In this document: positions 37,609-45,649 of the stretch, piece after piece
Numbering within the stretch: position 1 is the stretch's first letter
Layout of the letters: every line of letters begins with the position of its first letter
Assembly: GCF_014385095.1 (NCBI RefSeq)
Contig: NZ_JACRTC010000002.1
Span: 186,001-250,000, forward strand
Reading direction: 5' to 3'
Length of the DNA stretch: 64,000 bases
From: Zongyangia hominis
GTDB taxonomy: Bacteria > Bacillota > Clostridia > Oscillospirales > Ruminococcaceae
Translations under genes and position numbers: made by a program
Notes under the pieces: generated by a model
What the model was told of the DNA's origin: nothing
The model's database searches: none
What the model saw: only the letters and a program-made list of their open reading frames with translations

Positions 37609-38488
37609 CTGTTTCCCTCCTCTCGGCAATCATGTTGACAATTGTGTTTTTGATAATTTCGCCGGCCGTCACAGGAGCGGCCTTGCCGGGCAGGGACAGC
37701 GCCCAGATGGTTTTGAGCCCCAATTGTTTGGCGGTGTCAAAGTCAACGCCTCCGGGCTTGGAGGCTAAATCCACCACCAGGCATCCGGGATCCAGGCGGG
37801 AGAGCATCTTCCGGGGCAGCACCACGGCGGGCACAGTGTTGACCACCACGTCCTGCTTGCCGATGACAAGCCCCAAATCGGAGATATGGACCCCTTCGCA
37901 GCCGTAGATCTCGGCCCAGGCCAAATCCCCATACTTTCTCGCCGATACCGTCACCTTGGCGCCCATGGCGGTGAGGATTCTCACCAGTGCCTTGGAAATC
38001 CGGCCAAATCCGGTCACCAGAATATTACGGCCATAGATGGTGGTGGGTAGTTCCCGCAAAATAATTTCCACCGCGCCCTCCGCAGTCGCTTGGGCGTTAT
38101 GTACCGCGAATTCCTCCCGTTTGAAATAGTCCTCCACGGGATGGCCCGTTCTTTCAAAGACAGCCTGTGTATTTTCATCCACCCGCCCGCCAAAAACCAG
38201 GCACTCCGCCGGCAGCATTTTGGCGCATTGGGTCAGCTCCAAAGTGTGTTCGGAGAGGGGCGTGTTCACTGTTTTTCCATCGAGTGTCATGGGCAGCGGG
38301 AATACGACCGCGTCGCAAAGCAGCAGTGCGATGTCCGCCCGGTCGGCCGCGATGATGCCCTCAGGCAGCTCCACGCCGGCGTCGAACCCCACAGCATACA
38401 CGGTATATCCGCTCTGTACAAATGCTTGGGCCAGATATACCTGCCTCAGGTCGCCTCCCACCACCGTAATTGTCTTCATCTCTTTCAC
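37595..38488 (-). CDS. dpaA: Dipicolinate synthase subunit A
   Basis: 297 residues. The N-terminal domain begins ITVVGGDLRQVYLAQAFVQSGYTVYAVGFD, typical of DpaA/SpoVFA. A second Rossmann domain has ILVTGFGRISKALVRILTAMGAKVTVSAR for the dinucleotide. The start is GTG 38488, 8 nt after GGAGG; the ATG three codons later is 17 nt away. Expression is expected in the mother cell late in sporulation. A sigmaK/sigmaE-like -10 (CATAGGATA, minus strand 38752-38760) lies far upstream. Confidence 0.94.
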   Translation of the reverse strand: MKEMKTITVVGGDLRQVYLAQAFVQSGYTVYAVGFDAGVELPEGIIAADRADIALLLCDAVVFPLPMTLDGKTVNTPLSEHTLELTQCAKMLPAECLVFGGRVDENTQAVFERTGHPVEDYFKREEFAVHNAQATAEGAVEIILRELPTTIYGRNILVTGFGRISKALVRILTAMGAKVTVSARKYGDLAWAEIYGCEGVHISDLGLVIGKQDVVVNTVPAVVLPRKMLSRLDPGCLVVDLASKPGGVDFDTAKQLGLKTIWALSLPGKAAPVTAGEIIKNTIVNMIAERRETDGKD

Positions 38489-38751
38489 AGGGGAAACCTC
38501 CAGCCGCTCATTCAGTCATGTTTGCTTCCATAGAAAATCCGTCCCGGCCTGGGCGCCGTCTCAAACGGGCTGGGCTGGGACTTCTCAGTAACGGGACAAG
38601 TGCCCCATGGTCATTCGCTTGTGGTCCGGCCCCGCAAAAGCGGCGGGACCTACGGCGGCAAGCCTTCCGGACCCGGCTGGGATATTGTGGTACACATCAC
38701 CCCGCCGCGACGGATCTTTCCGAGCAAAAGCCTTCCCGAGATTTTCTTCTA

Positions 38752-38780
38752 TATCCTATGAAGTCCAGGCTCAACGAGTT
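38752..38780 (-). promoter_or_regulatory. Possible sigmaK-type promoter for dpaAB
   Basis: CATAGGATA at 38760-38752 on the minus strand fits the CATANNNTA -10 of sigmaK, with an AC dinucleotide about 17 bp upstream. It is 260 nt from the dpaA start, so this is a weak, motif-only call. Confidence 0.3.
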
Positions 38781-38794
38781 CCCACTTTTTCCCC

Positions 38795-39165
38795 CACCTG
38801 CCGGTGGAGGGCTACGCGAATTTGGTTTGCTCTGCGACATCGGCGCGACACCTGCGTTTTTGTCGCGAACGATGTCGTGGTGCGCCGCCTGCCGGCGGGG
38901 GCCAGCTTCCGCTGAGGGATGACGCGACTTTGGACTGCTTCGCATCATCGGTACAACACCCACGCCGCCTGCCGGCGGGGGCCAGCTTCCGCTGGGGGAT
39001 GACGCGACTTTGGTTTGCTCCGCATCATCGGTACAACACCCACGCCGCCTGCCGGCGGGGGCCAGCTTCCGCTGGGGGATGACGCGACTTTGGTTTGCTC
39101 CGCATCATCGTGGCGGCACCCGCGCCGCATGCCGGTGGGGGTCCAGCTTCCGCTGAGGGATGATG
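38795..39165. repeat. Tandem array of an 80-bp GC-rich structured repeat
   Basis: Units begin at 38884, 38964, 39044 and 39124 (exact 80-bp spacing), with a degenerate copy at about 38797. The two middle units are nearly identical and the outer ones diverge. Each unit contains three potential hairpins: CCGCC-tgcc-GGCGG, CCAGC-ttcc-GCTGG and a GATGA...TCATC pair. It resembles a minisatellite built from a REP/BIME-like palindromic unit. Confidence 0.9.
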
Positions 39166-39258
39166 TGAACCTAAAGGTCAGCTTGGCGCGCGCTCGGTCT
39201 GCAACGCGGCAGTGTTGCGTCGCACGCTCTACCGTTGCGGCCGACGCAACAAGCGCGC

Positions 39259-39291
39259 AAAAAAGCAGCCGCTTCCTAGCGGCTGCTTTTT
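39259..39291 (-). terminator. Terminator of spoVG
   Basis: AAAAAAGCAGCCGCT with AGCGGCTGCTTTT around a TCCT loop, 31 nt after the spoVG stop. Confidence 0.85.
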
Positions 39292-39321
39292 ATTCTACTT
39301 ATTTATGAGAGGGGCGGCGGG

Positions 39322-39618
39322 CTAGGACTGGCGGTGCTCCTGTTCAGCTTCCTCTTCCAGTAGCGCCAAATGCTCCTCATACTTTTGCAGGATCATGCCC
39401 TCCAGCAGTTGACGGGCCTCGGGGGTGATGGGATGGACGATGTCCCGGAAGGTCCCGCTCTCCTCGCGGCGGCTGGGCATGGCGACGAAGAGCCGTTCCG
39501 GGCCCTCGATCACCTTGATATCGTGGACAGCCAGATCGTTGTCCACCGTAATGGAGACCAGGGCTTTGAGCCGGGTATCCTGGTAAATTCTGCGGATGCG
39601 AATGTCTGTGATATTCAT
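39322..39618 (-). CDS. spoVG: SpoVG family protein (septation / RNA-binding regulator)
   Basis: 98 residues. The family signature is MNITDIRIRRI (MxITDVRIRRI type), then LKALVSITVDNDLAVHDIKVIEG and FVAMPSRREESGTFRDIVHPI. SpoVG affects asymmetric septation and binds nucleic acids. ATG 39618 follows AGGAAAATTGCC. It is divergent from murC across 263 bp. Confidence 0.95.
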   Translation of the reverse strand: MNITDIRIRRIYQDTRLKALVSITVDNDLAVHDIKVIEGPERLFVAMPSRREESGTFRDIVHPITPEARQLLEGMILQKYEEHLALLEEEAEQEHRQS

Positions 39619-39817
39619 GGCAATTTTCCTTCCTTTGTCAAGTCTTGCGTGCATTTACAAAGTTAATATGCGGCATTTGCGCCCCCCTTATGCATTTTTA
39701 CGGAAGGTTTTCTGGAAAAATGTATCACACACAGCCGCATCCTCATTCAATTCTATTCGAAAGACGGGCAATTCCAAAAAAGTGCAGAAAAGTGTTTATT
39801 TTACTGCCAAAAAACAA

Positions 39818-39823
39818 TATAAT
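39818..39823 (+). promoter_or_regulatory. Probable -10 of murC
   Basis: TATAAT at 39818-39823. A weak TTTATT lies 17 bp upstream. The leader is about 52 nt. Confidence 0.5.
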
Positions 39824-39881
39824 AGGAAAGGCGCGGAAACTCGTTCCGCTATCTATCCACAAGAAAGGCTTGGATGAAATT

Positions 39882-41261
39882 ATGGCAAAAGTGACCCACG
39901 CGGATATTCACATATTAAAAGGAAAAAAACATCTGCATTTCATCGGCATCGGCGGCTCCGGCATGTATCCGCTGGTGCAGATTCTCCACAGCAAGGGCTA
40001 TTATATCACCGGCTCCGACAACAACGAGACCGACACCCTGGCCGCCGAGCGGGCGCTGGGCATCCCGGTCTTCATGGGACAGAGAGCTCAAAATATCGAG
40101 GGCGCGGACCTGATTGTCTACACGGCGGCCATCATGGCCGACAACCCCGAGCTCATCGCCGCCATGGCCTCCGACGTACCCGCCATCGAGCGCTCGGTGC
40201 TCCTTGGCATCGTCACCGGCCAGTATGACAACGCAATCTGCGTCAGCGGCACCCACGGCAAGACCACCACTACCTCCATGATTACCCAGATTCTGGTGGA
40301 GGCAAACCTCGATCCTACTGCCGTCATCGGCGGTAAGCTTCCCCTTATCGGCGGCAGCGGACGGGTGGGCGGCAGCGATACCATGGTGTGCGAGGCCTGC
40401 GAGTTCGTGGACACCTTCTTAAAGCTCTATCCCGACATCGCCGTCATCCTCAATGTGGACGCCGACCATCTGGACTATTTCGGCACGTTGGAAAATATCA
40501 TCAAGTCCTTCCACAAGTTTGCCTCCAACGCCACCAAGGCGATCTTGGTCAACGGCGACGATGCCAACTCCCTCAAAGCCTTGGAGGGCCTCGACAAAAC
40601 AGTCATCACCTTTGGCCGAGGAGAGCACAACGATTACATCGCCAAAAACAGCCGCATCATCTCGGAGCGGCACACCGAGTTCGAGCTGTGGAGTAAGGAG
40701 GAGGGTTTCCTCACCCGCATCACCCTGGCCGTGCCCGGCGAGCACAATATCCTCAATGCCACGGCGGCGGCCGCCGCCTCCTTCTTGGCCGGAGCCTCCC
40801 CCGCCCAGGCCGCCGGGGGGCTCTCCCACTTCGGCGGTGCCAAGCGCCGGTTTGAGATTCTCGGCCAGGTGCGGGGCGTCACCATCGCCGACGATTACGC
40901 CCACCACCCCGCCGAAATCAAAGTGACCTTGGAAGCCGCCAAGGGAATGCACTACAAAAAGGTGTGGGCGGTGTTCCAGCCCTTCACGTACTCCCGCACC
41001 AAGATGCTCTTAGACGACTTTGCCTCCACCCTCGCCATCGCCGATCGGGTGGTGCTCTCTGAGATCATGGGGTCCCGTGAGAAAAACACCTACAACATCT
41101 TTGCCAAGGACCTGGCCGACAAGATCGACGGGTGCGTGTGGTTCCCGGAGTTCCCCGAAATTGCCGAGTACGTCATGAGCCACGCCGAGGAAGGCGACCT
41201 GGTCATCACGCTGGGGTGCGGCGACGTCAACAAATGCGCCAAGATGATGCTGGAAATGTAA
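39882..41261 (+). CDS. murC: UDP-N-acetylmuramate--L-alanine ligase
   Basis: 459 residues. Adds the first L-Ala of the peptidoglycan stem peptide. HFIGIGGSGMYPLVQIL is the N-terminal UDP-binding loop. GTHGKTTTTSMITQIL (about 113-128) is the ATP loop. AVILNVDADHLDYFGTLENI and DDYAHHPAEIKVTLEAAK are Mur ligase hallmarks. The frame extends 79 codons upstream, but ATG 39882 aligns with the family and has AAAGG/GGATG nearby. It lies apart from the division cluster at the right end, which lacks murD. Confidence 0.95.
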   Translation: MAKVTHADIHILKGKKHLHFIGIGGSGMYPLVQILHSKGYYITGSDNNETDTLAAERALGIPVFMGQRAQNIEGADLIVYTAAIMADNPELIAAMASDVPAIERSVLLGIVTGQYDNAICVSGTHGKTTTTSMITQILVEANLDPTAVIGGKLPLIGGSGRVGGSDTMVCEACEFVDTFLKLYPDIAVILNVDADHLDYFGTLENIIKSFHKFASNATKAILVNGDDANSLKALEGLDKTVITFGRGEHNDYIAKNSRIISERHTEFELWSKEEGFLTRITLAVPGEHNILNATAAAAASFLAGASPAQAAGGLSHFGGAKRRFEILGQVRGVTIADDYAHHPAEIKVTLEAAKGMHYKKVWAVFQPFTYSRTKMLLDDFASTLAIADRVVLSEIMGSREKNTYNIFAKDLADKIDGCVWFPEFPEIAEYVMSHAEEGDLVITLGCGDVNKCAKMMLEM

Positions 41262-41274
41262 AATCGAATGCTGT

Positions 41275-41306
41275 GAGCCGCGGGTCAAAGGACCCGCGGC
41301 TTTTCC
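41275..41306 (+). terminator. Terminator of murC
   Basis: GCCGCGGGTC-aaag-GACCCGCGGC followed by TTTTCCTTTT. Confidence 0.9.
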
Positions 41307-41319
41307 TTTTGCCTTCCGA

Positions 41320-41364
41320 TTGATCATATATATCTACCATTATATTTATAACATTAGATATATA
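41320..41364 (+). promoter_or_regulatory. Promoter and inverted repeat upstream of the XRE gene
   Basis: TTGATC (41320-41325), 17 bp, TATTTA (41343-41348). A perfect 10-bp inverted repeat TATATATCTA (41327-41336) / TAGATATATA (41355-41364) flanks the -10. This is an autoregulatory operator candidate. The stretch is strikingly AT-rich for this window. Confidence 0.45.
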
Positions 41365-41431
41365 CGTCTGTCAATGCCAATATTATCATTGTATCATTTA
41401 GTTATCGCGGAGACTAAAGGAGCAAAATACA

Positions 41432-41665
41432 ATGAACGATCAATCCTATGGACATATCGAGATCAGGCTCAATGAAATTATTAAACGCAAAGGCCTGAGC
41501 AAAAACAAAGTCATGCAGCGAGCAGAATTGCAAAGTGCACAGCTAAAAAGCTATGGCAATGGCGATATTCAGCGTTTGGATATGGCCATACTGTCCCGCC
41601 TGTGTTACGTCCTCGACTGCTCCATTGCCGATTTGCTCGAATACATTCCACCGGAGAAAAAATGA
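41432..41665 (+). CDS. Small XRE/Cro-type helix-turn-helix regulator
   Basis: 77 residues, nearly all one HTH domain: IEIRLNEIIKRKGLSKNKVMQRAELQSAQLKSYGNGDIQRLDMAILSRLCYVLDCSIADLLEYIPPE. It resembles the single-domain YozG/HTH_26 group of Firmicutes and has no effector domain. AAAGGAGCAAAATACA precedes ATG 41432. The gene and its upstream region are more AT-rich than the neighbours, suggesting transfer. No partner gene (prophage, toxin) is adjacent. Its target is unknown, and autoregulation is plausible. Confidence 0.88.
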   Translation: MNDQSYGHIEIRLNEIIKRKGLSKNKVMQRAELQSAQLKSYGNGDIQRLDMAILSRLCYVLDCSIADLLEYIPPEKK

Positions 41666-41684
41666 GGGCACCCCTTGTCAGTCC

Positions 41685-41716
41685 AAAAAGCCAGCCGCAA
41701 ATGCGGCTGGCTTTTT
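41685..41716 (+). terminator. Terminator of the XRE gene
   Basis: AAAAAGCCAGCCGC-aaat-GCGGCTGGCTTTTT. Confidence 0.9.
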
Positions 41717-41737
41717 ATGGCCCCCACCGGTAGGTGG

Positions 41738-41767
41738 AAAAAACAAGCGCCCGGAATTTCCGGGCGC
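41738..41767 (-). terminator. Terminator of mazF
   Basis: GCGCCCGGAA-t-TTCCGGGCGC (41747-41767). On the minus strand it is followed by TTGTTTTTT. It lies 123 nt after the mazF stop. Confidence 0.7.
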
Positions 41768-41889
41768 CGTTGAGGGCACTGTGAAGTTTACAGTAAAGCG
41801 TCAGGGACTTACGCGGCCGCGCCGGCGTGTTATTAGCCGCACGGCGGCCCGAAAGGGGTCTCATTTTACGTCCGACGCTTTATGTATCC

Positions 41890-42252
41890 TCAGTAGCGCC
41901 GCTGATCGTCTGGCAAGCCAAAACTGATAGAAAGAGCCTTGTTGATCGGTTCCATCGCACCGTCATCCAGCCTCCCCATTTTTTCCTTGAGCCGTCTTTT
42001 ATCGATGGTTCTGATCTGTTCCAGAAGTACGACCGAATCACGGGATAGCCCGCATTGATCGCCTCTGACGTCGATATGGGTGGGAAGTTTTGATTTTTCC
42101 TTCTGGCTGGTGATGGCGGCTGCGATAACGGTGGGGCTGTAACGGTTCCCCACGTCGTTTTGTACGATGAGTACCGGACGCATGCCGCCCTGCTCGGAAC
42201 CGACCACAGGACTCAGGTCCGCATAGTAGATATCGCCTCGTTTGACAGTCAC
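41890..42252 (-). CDS. mazF: MazF/NdoA-type endoribonuclease toxin, no visible antitoxin
   Basis: 120 residues. Sequence-specific mRNA interferase of the PemK/MazF family: [48 protein letters not shown], then LPTHIDV and [17 protein letters not shown] are the canonical blocks, close to Bacillus NdoA. The start is GTG 42252, with GGAG and GAGTGT upstream. In Bacillus ndoA follows ndoAI (antitoxin) and alr. Here the 206 bp upstream hold no plausible ribbon-helix-helix antitoxin, and a lipoprotein gene replaces alr. Confidence 0.92.
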   Translation of the reverse strand: MTVKRGDIYYADLSPVVGSEQGGMRPVLIVQNDVGNRYSPTVIAAAITSQKEKSKLPTHIDVRGDQCGLSRDSVVLLEQIRTIDKRRLKEKMGRLDDGAMEPINKALSISFGLPDDQRRY

Positions 42253-42423
42253 GCTACACTCACGCTCCGCCTATGATTTACTCGGATGCATCCTGAGTCT
42301 ATTGTTCCCCCGAGCAAAGCGCCTTAATCACGGCATGGAAAAATTTTTCTCCGGCACGTCCGCTTTGGCCTTCGCTCGGGGTCCCGTTCTTATCATATTG
42401 TGAAGCGTGTCTTTTTGACCGCG

Positions 42424-42455
42424 AAAAAGCCCCGGCGTTAGGACGTCGGGGCTTT
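42424..42455 (-). terminator. Terminator of the lipoprotein gene
   Basis: AAAAGCCCCGgCGT...ACGtCGGGGCTTTT, directly after the stop at 42459. It separates the acpS-nnr-lipoprotein transcript from mazF. Confidence 0.85.
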
Positions 42456-42458
42456 TCT

Positions 42459-43007
42459 TTACTGCAAAAAGGTAAAGTTTTCAAAGCTGATATCCAGTTC
42501 CTCCCCCGGAACCTGGATATTTAAAATATTTCCGCTCTTCGCATCCAACCGCATGGTGAACTGAAAGCTCTGCTGGGTGGAGGTGATTTGCACCGCATCT
42601 TTTTCCACCGCGATATCCACCCCGTTTTTCTCCGCCGCCGTCTGGATGGCCTTGACCAGCATCTTGACCGCCGCGCCGCCCACCGCGGAATTGGGGTCCA
42701 AATCCACGTGGAAGCCCTTGTACCCGATGCCCAGCTTTTCGCCGGAGAGGCTAAACTGCATGCCATTTAAGTTTTCAGGGGCCGTAAAGTCCAGCACACA
42801 GGTGCCGTCGGCCTTCTTGACCTGAGCCTCGGCCTCGATGCCTTTGTATTTGATTTTAGCCGTGGAGGCAAAGTCGGTTTGGAGCTTTTCACTCACCTGC
42901 TCCTCACTGAGCCGGGAGCCGCCCCCCTCCGCCGGCGATTTTCCACATCCTGCGAGCATTGACGTCATGAGCAAGAGGCTCAAAAGCAAACAAGCAATCC
43001 GCTTCAT
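42459..43007 (-). CDS. Lipoprotein of unknown function
   Basis: 182 residues. The signal peptide KRIACLLLSLLLMTSMLAGC ends in a lipobox (L-A-G-C, Cys about 20), so it should be lipid-anchored outside the membrane. The mature part is a beta-rich domain (LDFTAPENLNGMQFSLSGEKLGIGYKGFHVDLDP). Its position beside acpS and mazF matches Bacillus ydcC, a LolA-like lipoprotein, but similarity is not strong enough by eye to assert this. ATG 43007 was chosen; a TTG at 43016 is too near AGGAAG. Confidence 0.8.
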   Translation of the reverse strand: MKRIACLLLSLLLMTSMLAGCGKSPAEGGGSRLSEEQVSEKLQTDFASTAKIKYKGIEAEAQVKKADGTCVLDFTAPENLNGMQFSLSGEKLGIGYKGFHVDLDPNSAVGGAAVKMLVKAIQTAAEKNGVDIAVEKDAVQITSTQQSFQFTMRLDAKSGNILNIQVPGEELDISFENFTFLQ

Positions 43008-43324
43008 TGTGCACAAATCTTCCTTTCGCCTTCACCTCGGCAACAAATTTGACGAAAGCCGCTTTGCTCACCATTCGCTTCCTCCCGCCGGGGATTTGTT
43101 GGACGGTGGCCCCCATTTTTCGGAGGGCACCGGCGTTCCCATTCCCGATGGCCGCTGTCTCTCGCTTCGGAGTCCCCATTCTCAGCGGAAGGAGTCCCGT
43201 TATTCGGAGACACCGGTATTGCCGCTCCCGGTAGAAACTGTCTCCCGCTTTCTCAGTGGACACAGTCGTCCCCGCTCTCGAGAAGCACACTCTCTCGTTT
43301 CGGATTTTCAGCTCCCCCCGGACG
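43008..43324. other. 317-bp gap with degenerate direct repeats
   Basis: Between the lipoprotein and nnr. At about 43114-43325 two imperfect copies, 83-84 bp apart, share CGGAG-ggCACCGG, CCC-aTTCCCG and CTGTCTC-CGCTT blocks, and a third is partial. A 146-codon minus-strand frame spans the gap and runs into the lipoprotein gene, but it has no ribosome binding site and looks like repeat sequence. Confidence 0.6.
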
Positions 43325-44860
43325 CTATCTCCCGTTTTCCGCAAAGATGGCGGCCAAGTCGTTTAGGATATCGGTGGGGAGCATGGCGTACTGGGAGAGG
43401 CGCGCTGCACAGCGGTCCGCCGCATAGCCGTGGAGGAATACGCCGCAGGCCGCGGCGACGTCGGCGGGCAGGCCCTGGGCCAAGAAGGAGGCGATCATAC
43501 CGGCCAGGATGTCCCCGCTGCCGCCCTTGGAGAGCCCGGGGTTTCCGGTGGTATTGATATAGACCTTTCCTTCCGGCGAAAAGACCAGGGTGTTGTGGCC
43601 CTTGAGCACCAGGGTGACGCCGTACTCCTTGGCAAAGGCGGCGCCGATCTCCATGCGGTTCGCTGCGATTTCGGACACGCTGCGGCCGCAAAGGCGGGAC
43701 ATCTCCCCCGGATGGGGCGTCAGGATGAGGGGCGCTTTGGCTTTCTTTATTATATCTATGTCTTTTGCCAGCGCATTTATACCATCCGCGTCCACAACCA
43801 TGGGACAATCCGCTTTTATGATGACGCCCCGGGTCAGTTCGACCGTGTCCTCATCGAGGCCCAAGCCGCACCCAATGAGGCAGGCGTCGCTTTTGGAAAG
43901 GCGCTCCAGGACGATGGGCAGATTCTGGGCGGAAATCCGGCCGTCGGCGTTCTGGCACAGGGGCAGGAAGAGGGACTCGGTCAGCCGGACGGAAACCGGG
44001 ATGGTCAATTCCCCCACCGTGCCCAGGGTGACGAGACCCGTACCGCACCTAAGGGCGCTTAGGGCGGACATGATGGCGGCCCCGCACATCCCCACGCTGC
44101 CGCAGAGGTTGAGCAGCCGCCCATAGGTCCCCTTGTGGGAGTTGGGAGGCCGCTTTTTGAGGTGGGAAAAGACAAATTCCTTGGTCAAATGAACATGGCT
44201 GAGACTCACTTCCCCGTGGACCCGCGGGTCAATGCCGATGTCGGTGAGTACCACCTCGCCGCAGTAAGACGCCGCTTCCATCAGGAAGTGGGCGGGCTTA
44301 TAACAGTCAAAGGTGACGGTACAGTCGGCCCACACCGCGTCCGACGCTACCCGGCCGGTATTGGCCGCCACGCCACTGGGGATATCCACCGCGAAGACCC
44401 TCCCCTTTCCTTCCCGCAGCAGTCCGGAGAGCTTTTGGGTCTCCGGGTCCAGCTCCCCGTGAAAGCCGGTGCCGTAGACGGCGTCCACCGCCAAGTCGCA
44501 GTCCCGGGCCCATTGCTCGATAAGCTCCCGGTTCTCTTCATACCGTACGATCCCTACGCCGTCCTCCCTGGCCCGCTCGTACATAGTGATGGCGTCGGGG
44601 GTGGCCGGCTCCCCGTGAAGCAATGCCACCAACAGCTCCGCCCCAGCGTCCTTGAGGTTCTTTGCCACCACAAAGCCGTCGCCGCCGTTGTTGCCCCTAC
44701 CGCAGAGAATCAGGCACCGTTTTCTTTTGACGTCCATTCGATCCAATATAACCCGGGTGACGCCATCCCCGGCGTTTTGCATCAGACTCAGGTAGGTCTG
44801 TCCATAGGGGATGGAACCCGCCTCAATTTGTTTCATTTCCTGTGATGTGGCAATGGCCAT
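43325..44860 (-). CDS. nnr: Bifunctional NAD(P)H-hydrate epimerase / ADP-dependent dehydratase
   Basis: 511 residues. Repairs damaged (hydrated) NADH and NADPH. The N-terminal YjeF epimerase domain (1-215) has CLILCGRGNNGGDGFVVAKNL and VDAVYGTGFHGELD. The C-terminal ADP-dependent dehydratase (225-511) has PMVVDADGINAL, ILTPHPGEMSRLCG and the hallmark NTTGNPGLSKGGSGDILAGMIASFLAQG. ATG 44860 is 1 nt from the acpS stop, so translation is coupled. acpS-nnr is a common Clostridia pair. Confidence 0.96.
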   Translation of the reverse strand: MAIATSQEMKQIEAGSIPYGQTYLSLMQNAGDGVTRVILDRMDVKRKRCLILCGRGNNGGDGFVVAKNLKDAGAELLVALLHGEPATPDAITMYERAREDGVGIVRYEENRELIEQWARDCDLAVDAVYGTGFHGELDPETQKLSGLLREGKGRVFAVDIPSGVAANTGRVASDAVWADCTVTFDCYKPAHFLMEAASYCGEVVLTDIGIDPRVHGEVSLSHVHLTKEFVFSHLKKRPPNSHKGTYGRLLNLCGSVGMCGAAIMSALSALRCGTGLVTLGTVGELTIPVSVRLTESLFLPLCQNADGRISAQNLPIVLERLSKSDACLIGCGLGLDEDTVELTRGVIIKADCPMVVDADGINALAKDIDIIKKAKAPLILTPHPGEMSRLCGRSVSEIAANRMEIGAAFAKEYGVTLVLKGHNTLVFSPEGKVYINTTGNPGLSKGGSGDILAGMIASFLAQGLPADVAAACGVFLHGYAADRCAARLSQYAMLPTDILNDLAAIFAENGR

Positions 44861-44861
44861 G

Positions 44862-45251
44862 TTATTTTTCCTCCTGATTGGATGATTCTTCAGTGTAGGC
44901 GATGACGACGCAAACCGCGTAGGCCTTCGTGTGGCTCATGGAGACGGAAAAGCGCAGCCCCATTCGGCGGGCGAGGGCCTCCGCCCGGCCGGTGAGATGA
45001 AGGTAGGGCCGCCCTAACGTGTCCCGCAGGGCGGACACCTCCCGCAAAGCAAAGCCCCGCACGCCGGTACCCAGCGCCTTGGCAAAGGCCTCCTTGGCCG
45101 CGAAGTTGGCGGCGATGGTGGGGAGCGGCTCTTTCTTCCCCGCAAAGAGGGCCCGCTCCTCCGAAGAAAAGACCCGCTCCATGAAGTGCTCCCGGTGGGA
45201 ACACCGCCCCATTCGTTTGATTTCTATCAGATCAATGCCGGAACAAAGCAT
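44862..45251 (-). CDS. acpS: Holo-[acyl-carrier-protein] synthase
   Basis: 129 residues. Transfers 4'-phosphopantetheine from CoA to ACP. GIDLIEIKRM near the N-terminus and FAAKEAFAKALGTGV carry the metal-binding Asp and Glu; SVSMSHTKAYAVCVVIA closes the domain. ATG 45251 follows GGAGGGTGCGGCT. The longer upstream frame overlaps the divergent T-box promoter and is not coding. It is first of the acpS-nnr-lipoprotein run. Confidence 0.95.
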   Translation of the reverse strand: MLCSGIDLIEIKRMGRCSHREHFMERVFSSEERALFAGKKEPLPTIAANFAAKEAFAKALGTGVRGFALREVSALRDTLGRPYLHLTGRAEALARRMGLRFSVSMSHTKAYAVCVVIAYTEESSNQEEK

Positions 45252-45351
45252 AGCCGCACCCTCCTTTTTCACTGGTATTATTATACCACATCTTTTTCCC
45301 GCTTTATCCGGGAAACCCGCTGTTTTCCCCGCAAAATCCAGAAAAAAGCCC

Positions 45352-45380
45352 TTGCAAAGGGGAAAAAGTTGTGCTAAGAT
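45352..45380 (+). promoter_or_regulatory. Promoter of the T-box-pheST transcript
   Basis: TTGCAA (45352-45357), 17-bp spacer, TAAGAT (45375-45380), with transcription starting just before Stem I. Confidence 0.75.
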
Positions 45381-45387
45381 GAAACTC

Positions 45388-45649
45388 AAACGCAATGACT
45401 GAGAGAGTACGTTCCTTTGCCGGAGCAGAGAGGGCTGGCCATCGGCTGAAAGCCGGTCCATCGGAATCGGGGAACCGAAGTTCACTCACGAGCGGCGGCG
45501 CTGAAACCATCGGGTAAGTAGGCGCCGACGGGTTATGCTCCGTTACAAGGCGGCTGAGTGTTTGCTCTTATGCAAAAATCCGGGTGGTACCGCGGAATCG
45601 CTTTGTGCGCTTTCGTCCCTGTTTCTATGGGGATGAAGGCGTTTTTTTA
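45388..45649 (+). promoter_or_regulatory. Phenylalanine T-box leader
   Basis: tRNA-sensing leader controlling pheST. The invariant GGGTGGTACCGCGG is at about 45582-45595. Stem I begins near 45392 (GAGAGAGTACG). A TTC triplet (Phe codon) at 45481-45483 follows GAACCGAAG at the expected specifier position. The terminator (CGCTTTCGTCCC with GGGATGAAGGCG, then TTTTTTT) is at about 45608-45648. Uncharged tRNA-Phe should stabilise the antiterminator and allow pheS expression. Downstream, a tandem repeat array separates it from pheS by more than 300 nt. Confidence 0.94.

Larger units (their letters stand above)
38489..39321. other. 833-bp gene-free region between dpaA and spoVG
   Basis: The left part (38489-38794) is the dpaA upstream region. 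38795-39165 is a tandem repeat array. 39166-39258 is GC-rich filler. 39259-39291 is the spoVG terminator. All open frames crossing the array are repeat products without ribosome binding sites. Confidence 0.8.

Noticed and set aside
38795..39165. CRISPR array
   Set aside because: Units are contiguous 80-bp copies with no unique spacers, internal similarity varies along the whole unit, and no cas gene is nearby.
42299..42484. Antitoxin gene for mazF
   Set aside because: The 61-codon frame has no ribbon-helix-helix or AbrB-like pattern, overlaps the lipoprotein terminator, and lacks a ribosome binding site.
42904..43344. 146-codon minus-strand frame between nnr and the lipoprotein gene
   Set aside because: It overlaps both neighbours, has no ribosome binding site, and mostly translates degenerate repeats.
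45252..45485. N-terminal extension of acpS
   Set aside because: The upstream in-frame codons overlap the divergent T-box promoter and Stem I, while ATG 45251 has a strong ribosome binding site and matches the family start.
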